In this document: positions 28,131 through 35,065 of the stretch, in pieces
Layout of the letters: every line of letters begins with the position of its first letter
Numbering within the stretch: position 1 is the first letter of the stretch
Notes under the pieces: model-generated
Database searches by the model: none
What the model saw: only the letters and a program-made list of their open reading frames with translations
Told to the model about the DNA's origin: nothing
Source: an uncultured Collinsella sp.
Lineage (GTDB): Bacteria > Actinomycetota > Coriobacteriia > Coriobacteriales > Coriobacteriaceae
Assembly: GCA_900541795.1 (NCBI GenBank)
Contig: UQLC01000001.1
Location: 99,676 to 163,675 of the forward strand
DNA: 64,000 nucleotides
Direction: 5' to 3'
Made by a program: the position numbers and the translations under genes

Positions 28131-28958
28131 ATGGCCTTTGCAGAAAAGCTCATTGCCATCCGTCGCGCCCATCATCTTACCCAAGAGCAGCTCGCCGCCA
28201 AACTCTTTGTCACGCGCCAAGCCGTCAGCCGTTGGGAGCGCGACGAGGTCACCCCGGGCATCGACATGATGAAGCTCATCGCCGCTGTGACCGGCGAGCC
28301 CCTGTCTCATCTGCTCGAAATGCCCGAGCGCTATTGCCAGAGCTGCGGCATGATACTCACGCCCGACGACTGCGGCACCGATGCCACGGGCGCCGCGACC
28401 GACCATTACTGCAAGTGGTGCTACGACCACGGCCAGTACACCTACGACACCACGATGGAGGCAATGATCGAGGACTGTGCCCCGCGCCTGGCGCAAAACA
28501 CCGGCATGTCACTCGACGAAGCCGTCTCGCTCATGGGCGCCGTCCTGCCGCAACTGGAGCGCTGGCGCACCGTGCAGGAAAACGAGGAACGCTACGGCGC
28601 CGAGGCTCGGGCGCGCTATGGCGATGAGGCTATCGATGCAGCAAACGAAGCGCTGCTGGACATGGATCCTCAGACATGGAACGACATGAAGGAACTTGAA
28701 CGCGCTATTTTGGGTCAGCTCTCGATTGCCATGGGCGACGGCGATGCGGATGGAAGCGAGGCTCGCAAGCTCGTCGCGATGCATCGTCGTTGGATTGGTC
28801 TCAACTGGGGACGCGAACCCCAGAACGAAGCGTACCTGGGCCTCGCCCACGACTATCTTGCCGACCAGCGCTTTATTGACTACTACGACAAGCCCTGCGG
28901 CGCCGGAGCCACGGCGTTTCTGGTACAGGCCATCGAGTCGTCGCTGGCCCGCGCATAG
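28131..28958 (+). CDS. XRE regulator fused to zinc ribbon and TipAS-like domain
   Basis: A 275-residue protein. Residues 1-60 form an XRE helix-turn-helix (LTQEQLAAKLFVTRQAVSRWE). A zinc ribbon follows at about 68-105 (YCQSCGMILTP to YCKWCYDHGQY, Cys pairs spaced about 25 apart). The C-terminal ~120 residues (RYGDEAIDAANEALLDM, RKLVAMHRRWIGLNWG, LAHDYLADQRFIDYYD) fit the TipAS drug-binding helical domain. TipAS normally sits behind a MerR HTH; here an XRE domain takes that place, so it is probably a ligand- or drug-responsive regulator. Start ATG 28131 follows AAAGGAGCCGCT. Target genes unknown; glutaredoxin follows by 51 bp. Confidence 0.82.
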   Translation: MAFAEKLIAIRRAHHLTQEQLAAKLFVTRQAVSRWERDEVTPGIDMMKLIAAVTGEPLSHLLEMPERYCQSCGMILTPDDCGTDATGAATDHYCKWCYDHGQYTYDTTMEAMIEDCAPRLAQNTGMSLDEAVSLMGAVLPQLERWRTVQENEERYGAEARARYGDEAIDAANEALLDMDPQTWNDMKELERAILGQLSIAMGDGDADGSEARKLVAMHRRWIGLNWGREPQNEAYLGLAHDYLADQRFIDYYDKPCGAGATAFLVQAIESSLARA

Positions 28959-29009
28959 ATTGCGGCGGCTTTGGGTATTTCAATCGAAACCGCAACCGAT
29001 TGGAGACCT

Positions 29010-29255
29010 ATGGCTACTAATCATGAGCTCGTGCTCTACGTTATGACCGGCTGCCCGTATTGCATAAAGGTCAAGCGCTTTTTGGCCGATAACGGCGTGA
29101 CCATTCCCGAGCGCGATATCTCGACCGACCCCGTTGCCGAGCAGACGCTCATCGCCGTCGGCGGAAAACGCCAGGTTCCCTGCCTGTTCATCGACGGCAA
29201 GCCACTCTACGAATCGAGCGACATCATCGCGTGGGCACAGGAGAACCTGCTCTAA
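29010..29255 (+). CDS. Glutaredoxin-like protein
   Basis: An 81-residue thioredoxin-fold protein with active site CPYC (TGCPYCIKVKRFLADNG), the cis-Pro loop RQVPCLFIDGKPLYES and the C-terminal IAWAQENL helix. It resembles the Grx/NrdH-like group that reduces disulfides with glutathione or a low-molecular-weight thiol. Start ATG 29010 follows GGAGACCT; an earlier in-frame TTG at 28971 is unlikely. The 29301-29355 hairpin may terminate it. Confidence 0.85.
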   Translation: MATNHELVLYVMTGCPYCIKVKRFLADNGVTIPERDISTDPVAEQTLIAVGGKRQVPCLFIDGKPLYESSDIIAWAQENLL

Positions 29256-29300
29256 CACTCGCGTTGCGACCGGCTCGCCCCAACCTATACGACCCAAACA

Positions 29301-29355
29301 TGTACACCAGCATCCAAAGTCGACATTTTTCGACATCTCTGGATGCTGGCGTACA
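29301..29355 (+). repeat. Long hairpin repeat, copy 1 (GCATCCAAAG family)
   Basis: Arms TGTACACCAGCATCCAAAG and CTCTGGATGCTGGCGTACA around an inner GTCGACATTTTTCGAC stem, followed by ACTTTTGGG. The second copy lies at 30385-30438 in the same orientation. It may act as the glutaredoxin terminator. Confidence 0.75.
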
Positions 29356-29475
29356 ACTTTTGGGTAGCCATGGACGCTCTTAACCGGCTAATTGTTTGAG
29401 GCGACCTTTGGATTATGGCTGCTTGATGCCTCGGGAAAGAGTTTCCGAGGGAGCTATGGTCAAAAAAGGGCAAAT

Positions 29476-29637
29476 ATGAGTACTGCTACCTGTTTAGTAG
29501 CAGCAATTTTGATCATTTCAGGAACTATTCAACGTTCCACTCGTCCGCAGACGAGGTTATTTCTCCTCATATGTTCAATAAACGTAGCTCTTAATGGGAA
29601 CAAATCTCATCAGGAGCTACTATTTATAGCAAAATAA
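29476..29637 (+). CDS. Putative 53-aa hydrophobic micro-ORF (left arm)
   Basis: Starts ATGAGTACTG inside the left arm, 5 bases after AAAAAAGGG. The peptide begins MSTATCLVAAILIISGTIQR and has a second hydrophobic run (RLFLLICSINVAL). Size, AT-richness and membrane-like character recall small type I toxin peptides, but no family is recognised and no antisense RNA can be assigned. Its 5' end equals that of the opposing 13-codon frame. Coding is uncertain. Confidence 0.3.
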   Translation: MSTATCLVAAILIISGTIQRSTRPQTRLFLLICSINVALNGNKSHQELLFIAK

Positions 29638-29665
29638 ATGCAACCATAATTGCAACAGTACTCAT
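29624..29665 (-). CDS. Putative 13-aa micro-ORF (right arm)
   Basis: Reads MSTVAIMVAFILL from ATG 29665 in the right arm, with the same AAAAAAGGGCAAAT leader as its partner. It converges on and overlaps the end of the 53-codon frame by 14 bases. It may be a truncated second copy of the same peptide gene. Coding is uncertain. Confidence 0.25.
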   Translation of the reverse strand: MSTVAIMVAFILL

Positions 29666-29733
29666 ATTTGCCCTTTTTTGACCACGACCCTCCAGAATAG
29701 TCGCTGAGAACGACACTAAATGACAAAATCCGG

Positions 29734-29781
29734 CACTTGGACGTTCTTGTATGACTAGCCATTGAAGGACACCCAACGACT
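29734..29781. repeat. Degenerate copy of the GGGGACGTTCT repeat
   Basis: CACTTGGACGTTCTTGTATG, then GACTAGCCATTGAAGGAC and ACCCAACGACTA, follow the order of the 30452-30507 repeat with several changes. Confidence 0.5.
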
Positions 29782-29786
29782 ACTCC

Positions 29787-29813
29787 AATTCGCGACACAC
29801 TGTGTCGCGAATT
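29787..29813. repeat. 27-bp perfect palindrome
   Basis: Arms AATTCGCGACACA and TGTGTCGCGAATT around a single C. No T-run follows and no gene abuts it. About 200 further bases to 30010 hold nothing I recognise. Confidence 0.75.
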
Positions 29814-30010
29814 AAGCTGGTCCCACTATCGAAGACCGGTGAGAGCTCCTGCCCAGAATCTCGATAGCTTAATAAAACGCTCCCCTACGGAAGTTCAACG
29901 AGCATCCAAATTCCAAGCTGAAAAGCAAAGGAGTATCGAAGCCGTCAATGCTCATTTCCTATCGAGCAGGCGGATCAAAACAAGCTAATTAGCCCGATAA
30001 ACTGCTTGTA

Positions 30011-30039
30011 TTTTTGTCTACAAAACTGTATACAAAAAA
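30011..30039 (+). promoter_or_regulatory. Probable operator of the RHH gene
   Basis: TTTTTGTCTACA and TGTATACAAAAA are inverted arms with one mismatch and a 5-base centre, 50 bp before the RHH start. AT-rich palindromes here fit autoregulation by a ribbon-helix-helix protein (inferred). Confidence 0.45.
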
Positions 30040-30089
30040 GGGAATCCGAGAACCAGCGCTCGACATTATGTCGATCGATAGGAGGCGCT

Positions 30090-30356
30090 ATGGACGCTAA
30101 GCTGCTCGAAAAGATGATGGGGTTTGCCCCCGGAGAGTTGGAGAAAGCCGCGGAGGCATACGAAAAAGATGAATGGCCGAAAGGCCGCACCGTTAAGCTG
30201 GGAAGGCCGCCGATCTCTGATGAGCCGAGCGCTGTCTTGTCGGCACGTGTGGGCGAATCGGTTCTTGAGGCGTTTGACGAAAAAACCAAACGCCATGGGC
30301 AAACGCGCACGGAACGGCTCAGGGAACTCATAACACTTGATGCAATGATTGCCTAG
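30090..30356 (+). CDS. Ribbon-helix-helix protein, orphan antitoxin-like
   Basis: An 88-residue protein from ATG 30090 behind AGGAGGCGCT. The C-terminal half, AVLSARVGESVLEAFDEKTK then QTRTERLRELITLDAM, fits a CopG/RHH beta-helix-helix DNA-binding fold. The N-terminal half (LLEKMMGFAPGELEKAAEAYE) is helical, with a KLGRPPISDE linker. In toxin-antitoxin pairs such proteins bind the toxin and repress the operon. No toxin gene follows; the gene is closed by a hairpin repeat. It sits in the AT-richer stretch between two copies of the same repeat, hinting at acquired DNA. Confidence 0.7.
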   Translation: MDAKLLEKMMGFAPGELEKAAEAYEKDEWPKGRTVKLGRPPISDEPSAVLSARVGESVLEAFDEKTKRHGQTRTERLRELITLDAMIA

Positions 30357-30384
30357 GCACCGCTCCCCCCGCCGAACCCAAACA

Positions 30385-30438
30385 TGTACGCCAGCATCCA
30401 AAGTCGACATTTTCGACATCTTTGGATGCTGGTGTACA
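30385..30438 (+). repeat. Long hairpin repeat, copy 2, possible terminator
   Basis: Arms TGTACGCCAGCATCCAAAG and CTTTGGATGCTGGTGTACA with inner GTCGACATTTTCGAC, followed by GCTTTTTGC. It directly follows the RHH stop and would terminate it. Shares CCCAAACATGTAC upstream with copy 1. Confidence 0.8.
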
Positions 30439-30451
30439 GCTTTTTGCTACA

Positions 30452-30507
30452 TAGTCGTTGGGGACGTTCTTAAATGACTAGTCGTTAAAGAACGTCCCCA
30501 ATGGCTA
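30452..30507. repeat. GGGGACGTTCT inverted repeat, copy 2
   Basis: Arms TAGTCGTTGGGGACGTTCTT and AAGAACGTCCCCAATGGCTA (two mismatches), between the RHH gene and the dus stop. Same family as 8587-8644. Confidence 0.75.
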
Positions 30508-30508
30508 A

Positions 30509-31462
30509 CTAGCCGTGGAAGCGGGCTGTGGGTGCGAGTGGCTGCTCGCGAAAGACGCGCTCGACGGCGGCGCGGTATTCGTCGACCTTTTTGGTCTTAC
30601 GTACGAGTTTGTGAACGGTAGCGGGGTCGGCGAAAGCGCACTTGGCGTAGAACCACCACTCCTTCATACGAAAAACCGCATTACCGCCAATCTCTTCTGC
30701 ATAGGCCGCAAACAGCGTATCGTGGAAACGCTGCAGCTCAGCAGCCGTTGCAGCGGGGCCGCCCTTGACCATGCGAGCCAGCGCGGGGTTCGCAAGCAAG
30801 CCACGCCCCAGCATCACATGGCGTGTCCCGGGATAGGCCTCCACCAGTGCGTCCATATCCTCAAGATCGAAAATGTCGCCGTTATAGGCCACGGGGAACG
30901 GCGCGCGCTCCAGCGTCTCGCCATAAAACTCTTTGCGCGGCGAGCCCATATAGCGGTCCTTCTGTACGCGCGGATGCACGATCAGCTCTGCCAGCGGCAT
31001 GTGGCAATACAGATCGAGCACGCGCTCGTATTCGTCGTCGCCCTCCAGCCCCAGCCTGGTCTTTACCGATACCGGCAACGGCGACCGCTCGCACACATCA
31101 CTCAAGAACACCTCGAGCTCATCCAAGTTGCGCAGGAAACCCGACCCCTTGCCCTTGGCGACAACCGTCCCCGAGGGGCACCCCAAGTTGAGGTTGACCT
31201 CACGGTAACCCATGTCGGCGAGCACCTGCGCCGCCCACACAAACTCGTCCGCATTCTTGGACATAAGCTGAGGAACGACGTTAAGCCCCTGATTGTTGGC
31301 AGGGTCGACTTCCTTAAAGGCCTTGCCGCCAAAGCGATTGCCCACCCGCGGCGGTGGCAAAAACGGCGTGTAGTAGCAGTCGAGCGCGCCAAAGCACTCC
31401 GCATGCACGCGACGGAACACATGCCCGGTAATCCCCTCCATAGGGGCCAGCGAAAGGATCAT
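30509..31462 (-). CDS. tRNA-dihydrouridine synthase
   Basis: A 317-residue FMN-dependent TIM-barrel enzyme that reduces uridine to dihydrouridine in tRNA. N-terminal LAPMEGITGHVFRRVHAE is the FMN/substrate loop. The catalytic Cys is in NLNLGCPSGTVVAKGKGSG, then VSVKTRLG, the active-site HPRVQKDRYMGSPR and the phosphate-binding HVMLGRGLLANPAL. The C-terminal helical domain binds tRNA. The Dus subtype (position specificity) cannot be fixed; the short chain is DusC-like. Start ATG 31462. Confidence 0.88.
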   Translation of the reverse strand: MILSLAPMEGITGHVFRRVHAECFGALDCYYTPFLPPPRVGNRFGGKAFKEVDPANNQGLNVVPQLMSKNADEFVWAAQVLADMGYREVNLNLGCPSGTVVAKGKGSGFLRNLDELEVFLSDVCERSPLPVSVKTRLGLEGDDEYERVLDLYCHMPLAELIVHPRVQKDRYMGSPRKEFYGETLERAPFPVAYNGDIFDLEDMDALVEAYPGTRHVMLGRGLLANPALARMVKGGPAATAAELQRFHDTLFAAYAEEIGGNAVFRMKEWWFYAKCAFADPATVHKLVRKTKKVDEYRAAVERVFREQPLAPTARFHG

Positions 31463-31485
31463 CTACTCTTCTCTCATATCAACGA

Positions 31486-31516
31486 ATGTGACAAAGGGAC
31501 TGTCCCTTTGTCACAT
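31486..31516. repeat. GTGACAAAGGGAC palindrome, copy 1
   Basis: 31-bp perfect palindrome: arms ATGTGACAAAGGGAC and GTCCCTTTGTCACAT around T, 24 bp upstream of the dus start. Other copies lie at 38092, 39628 and 43077. Confidence 0.85.
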
Positions 31517-31600
31517 GCATTATGCCTTGTGCTTCAGATGATTCACAAGGCAGAGGTGGCTACTTGACGATAACCGCCCTTCCAACCGCACCTCGCACAA

Positions 31601-31784
31601 CGAAGTTGAATACTTTTCCCGAGAAGTGAACGAGTGAAATCGGACCCCCGAAGCATCGACACTTTTGGAGAGCTATTTCCTGCGGTTTTATCACTCAAAT
31701 CCTGCGGTTTTGGCGTCGAAAAATGCGGACGCTTCCGGGGTCCAAAATAGGTCGTTCACTTCTCGGGAAAAGTATTCACCTTCG
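31601..31784. mobile_element. MITE-like element with 33-bp terminal inverted repeats
   Basis: Termini 31601-31633 and 31752-31784 are inverted repeats with one mismatch in 33 (shared core TACTTTTCCCGAGAAGTGAA). Inside, GGACCCCCGAAGC and GCTTCCGGGGTCC form a second, slightly imperfect pair. The 184-bp total is non-coding with no transposase. It fits a miniature inverted-repeat element or a long hairpin RNA; no target duplication was obvious. It occupies most of the 379-bp gap before the microprotein gene. Confidence 0.6.
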
Positions 31785-31805
31785 ATTTACTGGTGCTTAT
31801 AAACA

Positions 31806-31838
31806 GCGAGGGGGTCGCCCGGCAGGCGGCCCCCTCGC
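31806..31838 (-). terminator. Terminator of the mgtA-microprotein operon
   Basis: Arms GCGAGGGGGTCGCC and GGCGGCCCCCTCGC with a 5-base loop, 4 bp past the microprotein stop on the minus strand, followed on that strand by TGTTT. Confidence 0.75.
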
Positions 31839-31841
31839 TTG

Positions 31842-31997
31842 TTATTCATCCCTCGGCAGCGGTTTCATGCTCCAAAAGACAACGTTCATAATCACGACAA
31901 CCACCAACACCACGCCGTTGGCCACCCAAAAGCCCATGTTAAGGCCGAGCCACTCCGTGGTGCCAAACAAGTCCATCCAAATCTGCGTCCAGTTCAT
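31842..31997 (-). CDS. 51-aa membrane microprotein downstream of MgtA
   Basis: From ATG 31997 behind GAAAGGAG. The peptide starts MNWTQIWMDLFGTTEWLG, has one long hydrophobic helix (GFWVANGVVLVVVVIMNVVF) and ends SMKPLPRDE. It lies 30 bp after the MgtA-type ATPase stop on the same strand and before a strong terminator, so it is very likely cotranscribed. By analogy with MgtS or KdpF, small single-pass partners of cation ATPases, it may stabilise or tune the pump. That is inference from position and size only. Confidence 0.7.
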   Translation of the reverse strand: MNWTQIWMDLFGTTEWLGLNMGFWVANGVVLVVVVIMNVVFWSMKPLPRDE

Positions 31998-32027
31998 GCA
32001 AACGCTCCTTTCTGCATCAATCCCCCA

Positions 32028-34796
32028 CTACAGCAGCTCGCCGTAGCGCTTGACGTAGGCCTTCTTAAGGCTTGTCGCCAGCGCCATGTACAGCAAGATG
32101 CACGGAATCAGGAACAAGAAGTACTCGACAGGCAGGGCGCCCAGACCCAGCGTGGGGCCAAGCGGGCTAAACGGGATCAGCGTGAGCAGCGCGATGCCCG
32201 TCATCGTGAGCAGCATCACCGGAGCCGAGGCACGGCTCTGGATAAACGGCAACTTAGGCGTACGGATCATGTGGATGACCAGCGTCTGGCTCCACATAGA
32301 CTCGACGAACCATCCAGCCTGGAACAGCGCGATGTAGGCCAGCTGCATCTGCTCCAGCGCGGCGCCCGAGTAGACGCTCGCCAGGTCGTTGAACAGCACG
32401 CCATGGCTCACGAACAGGGGGCAGAAAACGAAGTACATAAAGATATAGGTCATAAAGTCGAAGATGGAGCTGGTGGGCCCGATCCAGATCATGAACCTGC
32501 CAACACTCGAAGCGTCCCAGGTACGCGGCACGCGCAGGAACTCCTCGTCCACGTTGTCCCAGGGAATCGCCAGGCAGCTGCAGTCATAGATCAGGTTGAG
32601 CAGGATCAGCTGGATGCTCATCATCGGCAAAAACGGCAGCAGGGCGGATGCGGCAAGCACGCTGAACATATTGCCGAAGTTGGAGCTTGCGGTCATCTTG
32701 ATGTACTTGATCATGTTGGCGTAGGTCTTGCGCCCCTCGATGATGCCCTCCTCGAGCACCATCAAATCCTTCTCGAGCAAAATGATGTCGGCGGACTCCT
32801 TGGCAACGTCGACGGCCGTGTCGACCGAGATGCCGATGTCGGACGACTTCATGGCAGAGGCGTCGTTGATACCGTCGCCCATATAGCCCACCACATGCCC
32901 GTTCGCACGCAGGACGGAAACTACGCGCGATTTTTGATTGGGCGTGAGCTTGGCGAAGACCTGCACGTCCTCGGCCCGGCGAGCGAGCTCGGCGTCATCC
33001 ATGCCAGCGATGTCGCTGCCGAGCAGCATGTTGTTGACTTGCAGCCCCACCTGCTTGCAAATGGTACGCGTGACCTTCTCGTTGTCGCCGGTCAAAATCT
33101 TGGTGGCGACGCCGTGATTGCGCAGCGCCTCGATGGCATCGGCCGTCGACTCTTTGGGCGGATCCAAAAAGGCCAGGTAGCCGATTAGGACCATGTCGCG
33201 CTCATCCTCGGCGCTAAAGGCGCCGGCGGGTGACGGGTTGGACTTTTGAGCAATCGCCAGTACGCGGAAACCGTCGTCATTAAGGTCGGCAACTGTTGCC
33301 AGGATGCGCTCGCGCACCTCGTCATCCAGCACATGAACGCCGCCGTCGATCTCGGCATGCGAGCACACCGAGAGCATCTCCTCGACCGCGCCCTTGGTAA
33401 CCATCTGGGTCTTGCCGCTGCGATCGCGCACCACCGTGGTGAGGCGACGGCGCGCAAAGTCGAACGGCACCTCATCGACCTTCACGTAGGCCTCGGAAAG
33501 ATCGGTGAGACTCGGGTCGTTTTGCTCCTCTTCCTCCGTGCACTTGATGATCGCCAGATCCATCAGATTCTTGTAGCCCGTCTGGAAATAGCTGTTGAGG
33601 TAGGCATGGCGCAAAACGCGCGAATCCTCCCGGCCGTCGATATTCCAGTGATACTCCAGCACCACCTGGTCCTGCGTAAGCGTGCCGGTCTTGTCGGTGC
33701 ACAGCACGTCCATCGCGCCAAAGTTTTGAATCGAGTTGAGGTTCTTAACGATCGTCTGCTTTTTACTCATGGCCACGGCGCCCTTGGCAAGACACGTGGT
33801 AACAATCATGGGCAGCATCTCGGGAGTCAGACCCACGGCAATGCTGATGGCGAATAGGCCGGCATCGAGCCAATTGCCCTTCGTAACGCCGTTGATCAAA
33901 AAGACAAACGGAACCATAACCATCATAAAGCGGATGAGCACCCACGAGACGCTGTTGACGCCCTTGGAAAAGCTCGTCTCCACAGCGTCATCGGACAGGC
34001 TCGACGCCATGGAACCAAACAGGGTCTGCTCGCCCACACTAAACACGAGCGCCGTCGCGCTGCCCGAGATCACATTGCTACCCATGAGGGCAATATTCTC
34101 GAACGACGTGGCCGAATCGGACTCGGTGCAGGTCGCGGGGACCTTCTCGACCGGCTCGCTCTCGCCCGTCAGGCTGGCCTGACTCACAAAGAGGTCCTTG
34201 GCCTCGATAATCCTCACGTCGGCGGGAATCATGTCGCCGGCGGACAGATGCACGATGTCGCCGACCACCACGTCGTCGATGGGAATCTCGGTCCTGGGGG
34301 CATCCTTGCGGGTGACCGTCACGGTGGTCGTGATCATGTCGAGCAGCTTTTCGGCCGCATTGCCGCTGCGCTCTTCCTGGACATAGCGCAGCGTGCCCGA
34401 AAGCACCACCATCGTGGTGATGATGATCACCGTCAGTGGGTCAAAGTCCTCCGGCGTGCTGCCCATCATCGACAACGCCGGGAACACCATGTCCGTCGTT
34501 GCCGAAATAATGGACAAGAAGAACAGAATTGCCGTAAAGGGATTGACGAATGCATCCGCAAGCTTGCGGGCAAGCGACTTTTTCTTGCCGCGCGTGACCA
34601 CATTGCATCCGTTATCGGCCTCGCTGTGCGCGACCTCATCACGGTCTAGACCACCCAGGTTCGAGCCCACCCAGGACATGGCGTCCATCAGCGGGATAGT
34701 TGCTGCATGCTGGATGCGGCCCTCTGCGCGATGCCTGATTAGTTCGTTTTGCGCCTGAACCGCAGATGGCGTATGGCGCATATTCAGCTTCTTCAA
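32028..34796 (-). CDS. mgtA: Magnesium-translocating P-type ATPase (MgtA type)
   Basis: A 922-residue P-type ATPase of the IIIB (MgtA/MgtB) class, importing Mg2+. The actuator motif is SLTGESEPVEK, the phosphorylated Asp is in LCTDKTGTLTQDQVVLEYH, then KGAVEEMLSVCSH (nucleotide site), FLDPPKES, KILTGDNEKVT and MGDGINDASAMKSSDIGISVD (hinge). The last six helices include the IIIB-typical ASSNFGNMFSVL and LNLIYDCSCLAIPWDNVD. Start may be TTG 34796 (AAGG upstream) or ATG 34781. A microprotein gene follows and a second MgtA-like ATPase operon lies upstream. Confidence 0.92.
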   Translation of the reverse strand: MKKLNMRHTPSAVQAQNELIRHRAEGRIQHAATIPLMDAMSWVGSNLGGLDRDEVAHSEADNGCNVVTRGKKKSLARKLADAFVNPFTAILFFLSIISATTDMVFPALSMMGSTPEDFDPLTVIIITTMVVLSGTLRYVQEERSGNAAEKLLDMITTTVTVTRKDAPRTEIPIDDVVVGDIVHLSAGDMIPADVRIIEAKDLFVSQASLTGESEPVEKVPATCTESDSATSFENIALMGSNVISGSATALVFSVGEQTLFGSMASSLSDDAVETSFSKGVNSVSWVLIRFMMVMVPFVFLINGVTKGNWLDAGLFAISIAVGLTPEMLPMIVTTCLAKGAVAMSKKQTIVKNLNSIQNFGAMDVLCTDKTGTLTQDQVVLEYHWNIDGREDSRVLRHAYLNSYFQTGYKNLMDLAIIKCTEEEEQNDPSLTDLSEAYVKVDEVPFDFARRRLTTVVRDRSGKTQMVTKGAVEEMLSVCSHAEIDGGVHVLDDEVRERILATVADLNDDGFRVLAIAQKSNPSPAGAFSAEDERDMVLIGYLAFLDPPKESTADAIEALRNHGVATKILTGDNEKVTRTICKQVGLQVNNMLLGSDIAGMDDAELARRAEDVQVFAKLTPNQKSRVVSVLRANGHVVGYMGDGINDASAMKSSDIGISVDTAVDVAKESADIILLEKDLMVLEEGIIEGRKTYANMIKYIKMTASSNFGNMFSVLAASALLPFLPMMSIQLILLNLIYDCSCLAIPWDNVDEEFLRVPRTWDASSVGRFMIWIGPTSSIFDFMTYIFMYFVFCPLFVSHGVLFNDLASVYSGAALEQMQLAYIALFQAGWFVESMWSQTLVIHMIRTPKLPFIQSRASAPVMLLTMTGIALLTLIPFSPLGPTLGLGALPVEYFLFLIPCILLYMALATSLKKAYVKRYGELL

Positions 34797-34958
34797 TTGC
34801 CTTGCTCCGTTCTGTCGATCGGATGCAGAGCCGTCTAACCGCGACGCCCGCCATTAAGGTGGACCTGCGCTGACAGACATCGCTCTGCCTCACTGGTACT
34901 GTCACTGCCGCTCACGGTCCTCACCTCTCTTTCGCGTCCGCGACTGTCTACAGAATAG
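34797..34958 (-). promoter_or_regulatory. mgtA leader region with possible uORF
   Basis: The ~160-bp leader holds a short frame starting GTG behind AGAGGTGAGGACC and reading VSGSDSTSEAERCLSAQ, ending before mgtA. Leader peptides and riboswitches control mgtA in other bacteria. I could not fit the M-box consensus here. Regulatory role is speculative. Confidence 0.25.
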
Positions 34959-35002
34959 AAAAGCCGCAAGACCGAGCACATGGCTGGTTTCTTGCGGCTT
35001 TC
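34959..35002 (-). terminator. Terminator after the winged-helix regulator gene
   Basis: Minus strand: AAAGCCGCAAGA and TCTTGCGGCTTT arms with a 20-base loop then TTCTATTC. It lies about 65 bp past the regulator stop and separates it from mgtA. Confidence 0.7.
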
Positions 35003-35065
35003 TTGCGATTTGGCAAGGATTGTCAAAGTGACTATTTGGATTGATGGGAGCGAATACCCGAAGCG

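Larger units (their letters stand above)
29457..29684. repeat. Element bounded by 29-bp perfect inverted repeats
   Basis: Arms at 29457-29485 and 29656-29684 are exact reverse complements over 29 bp (core AAAAAAGGGCAAATATGAGT). Each arm carries a ribosome-binding-like AAGGG and an ATG, so both face inward to short hydrophobic frames. The interior is AT-rich compared with the rest of the window. Confidence 0.8.

Noticed and set aside
34797..34958. M-box (Mg2+) riboswitch in the mgtA leader
   Set aside because: AGGTGAGG is present, but the following conserved blocks could not be placed; a covariance-model search would decide.
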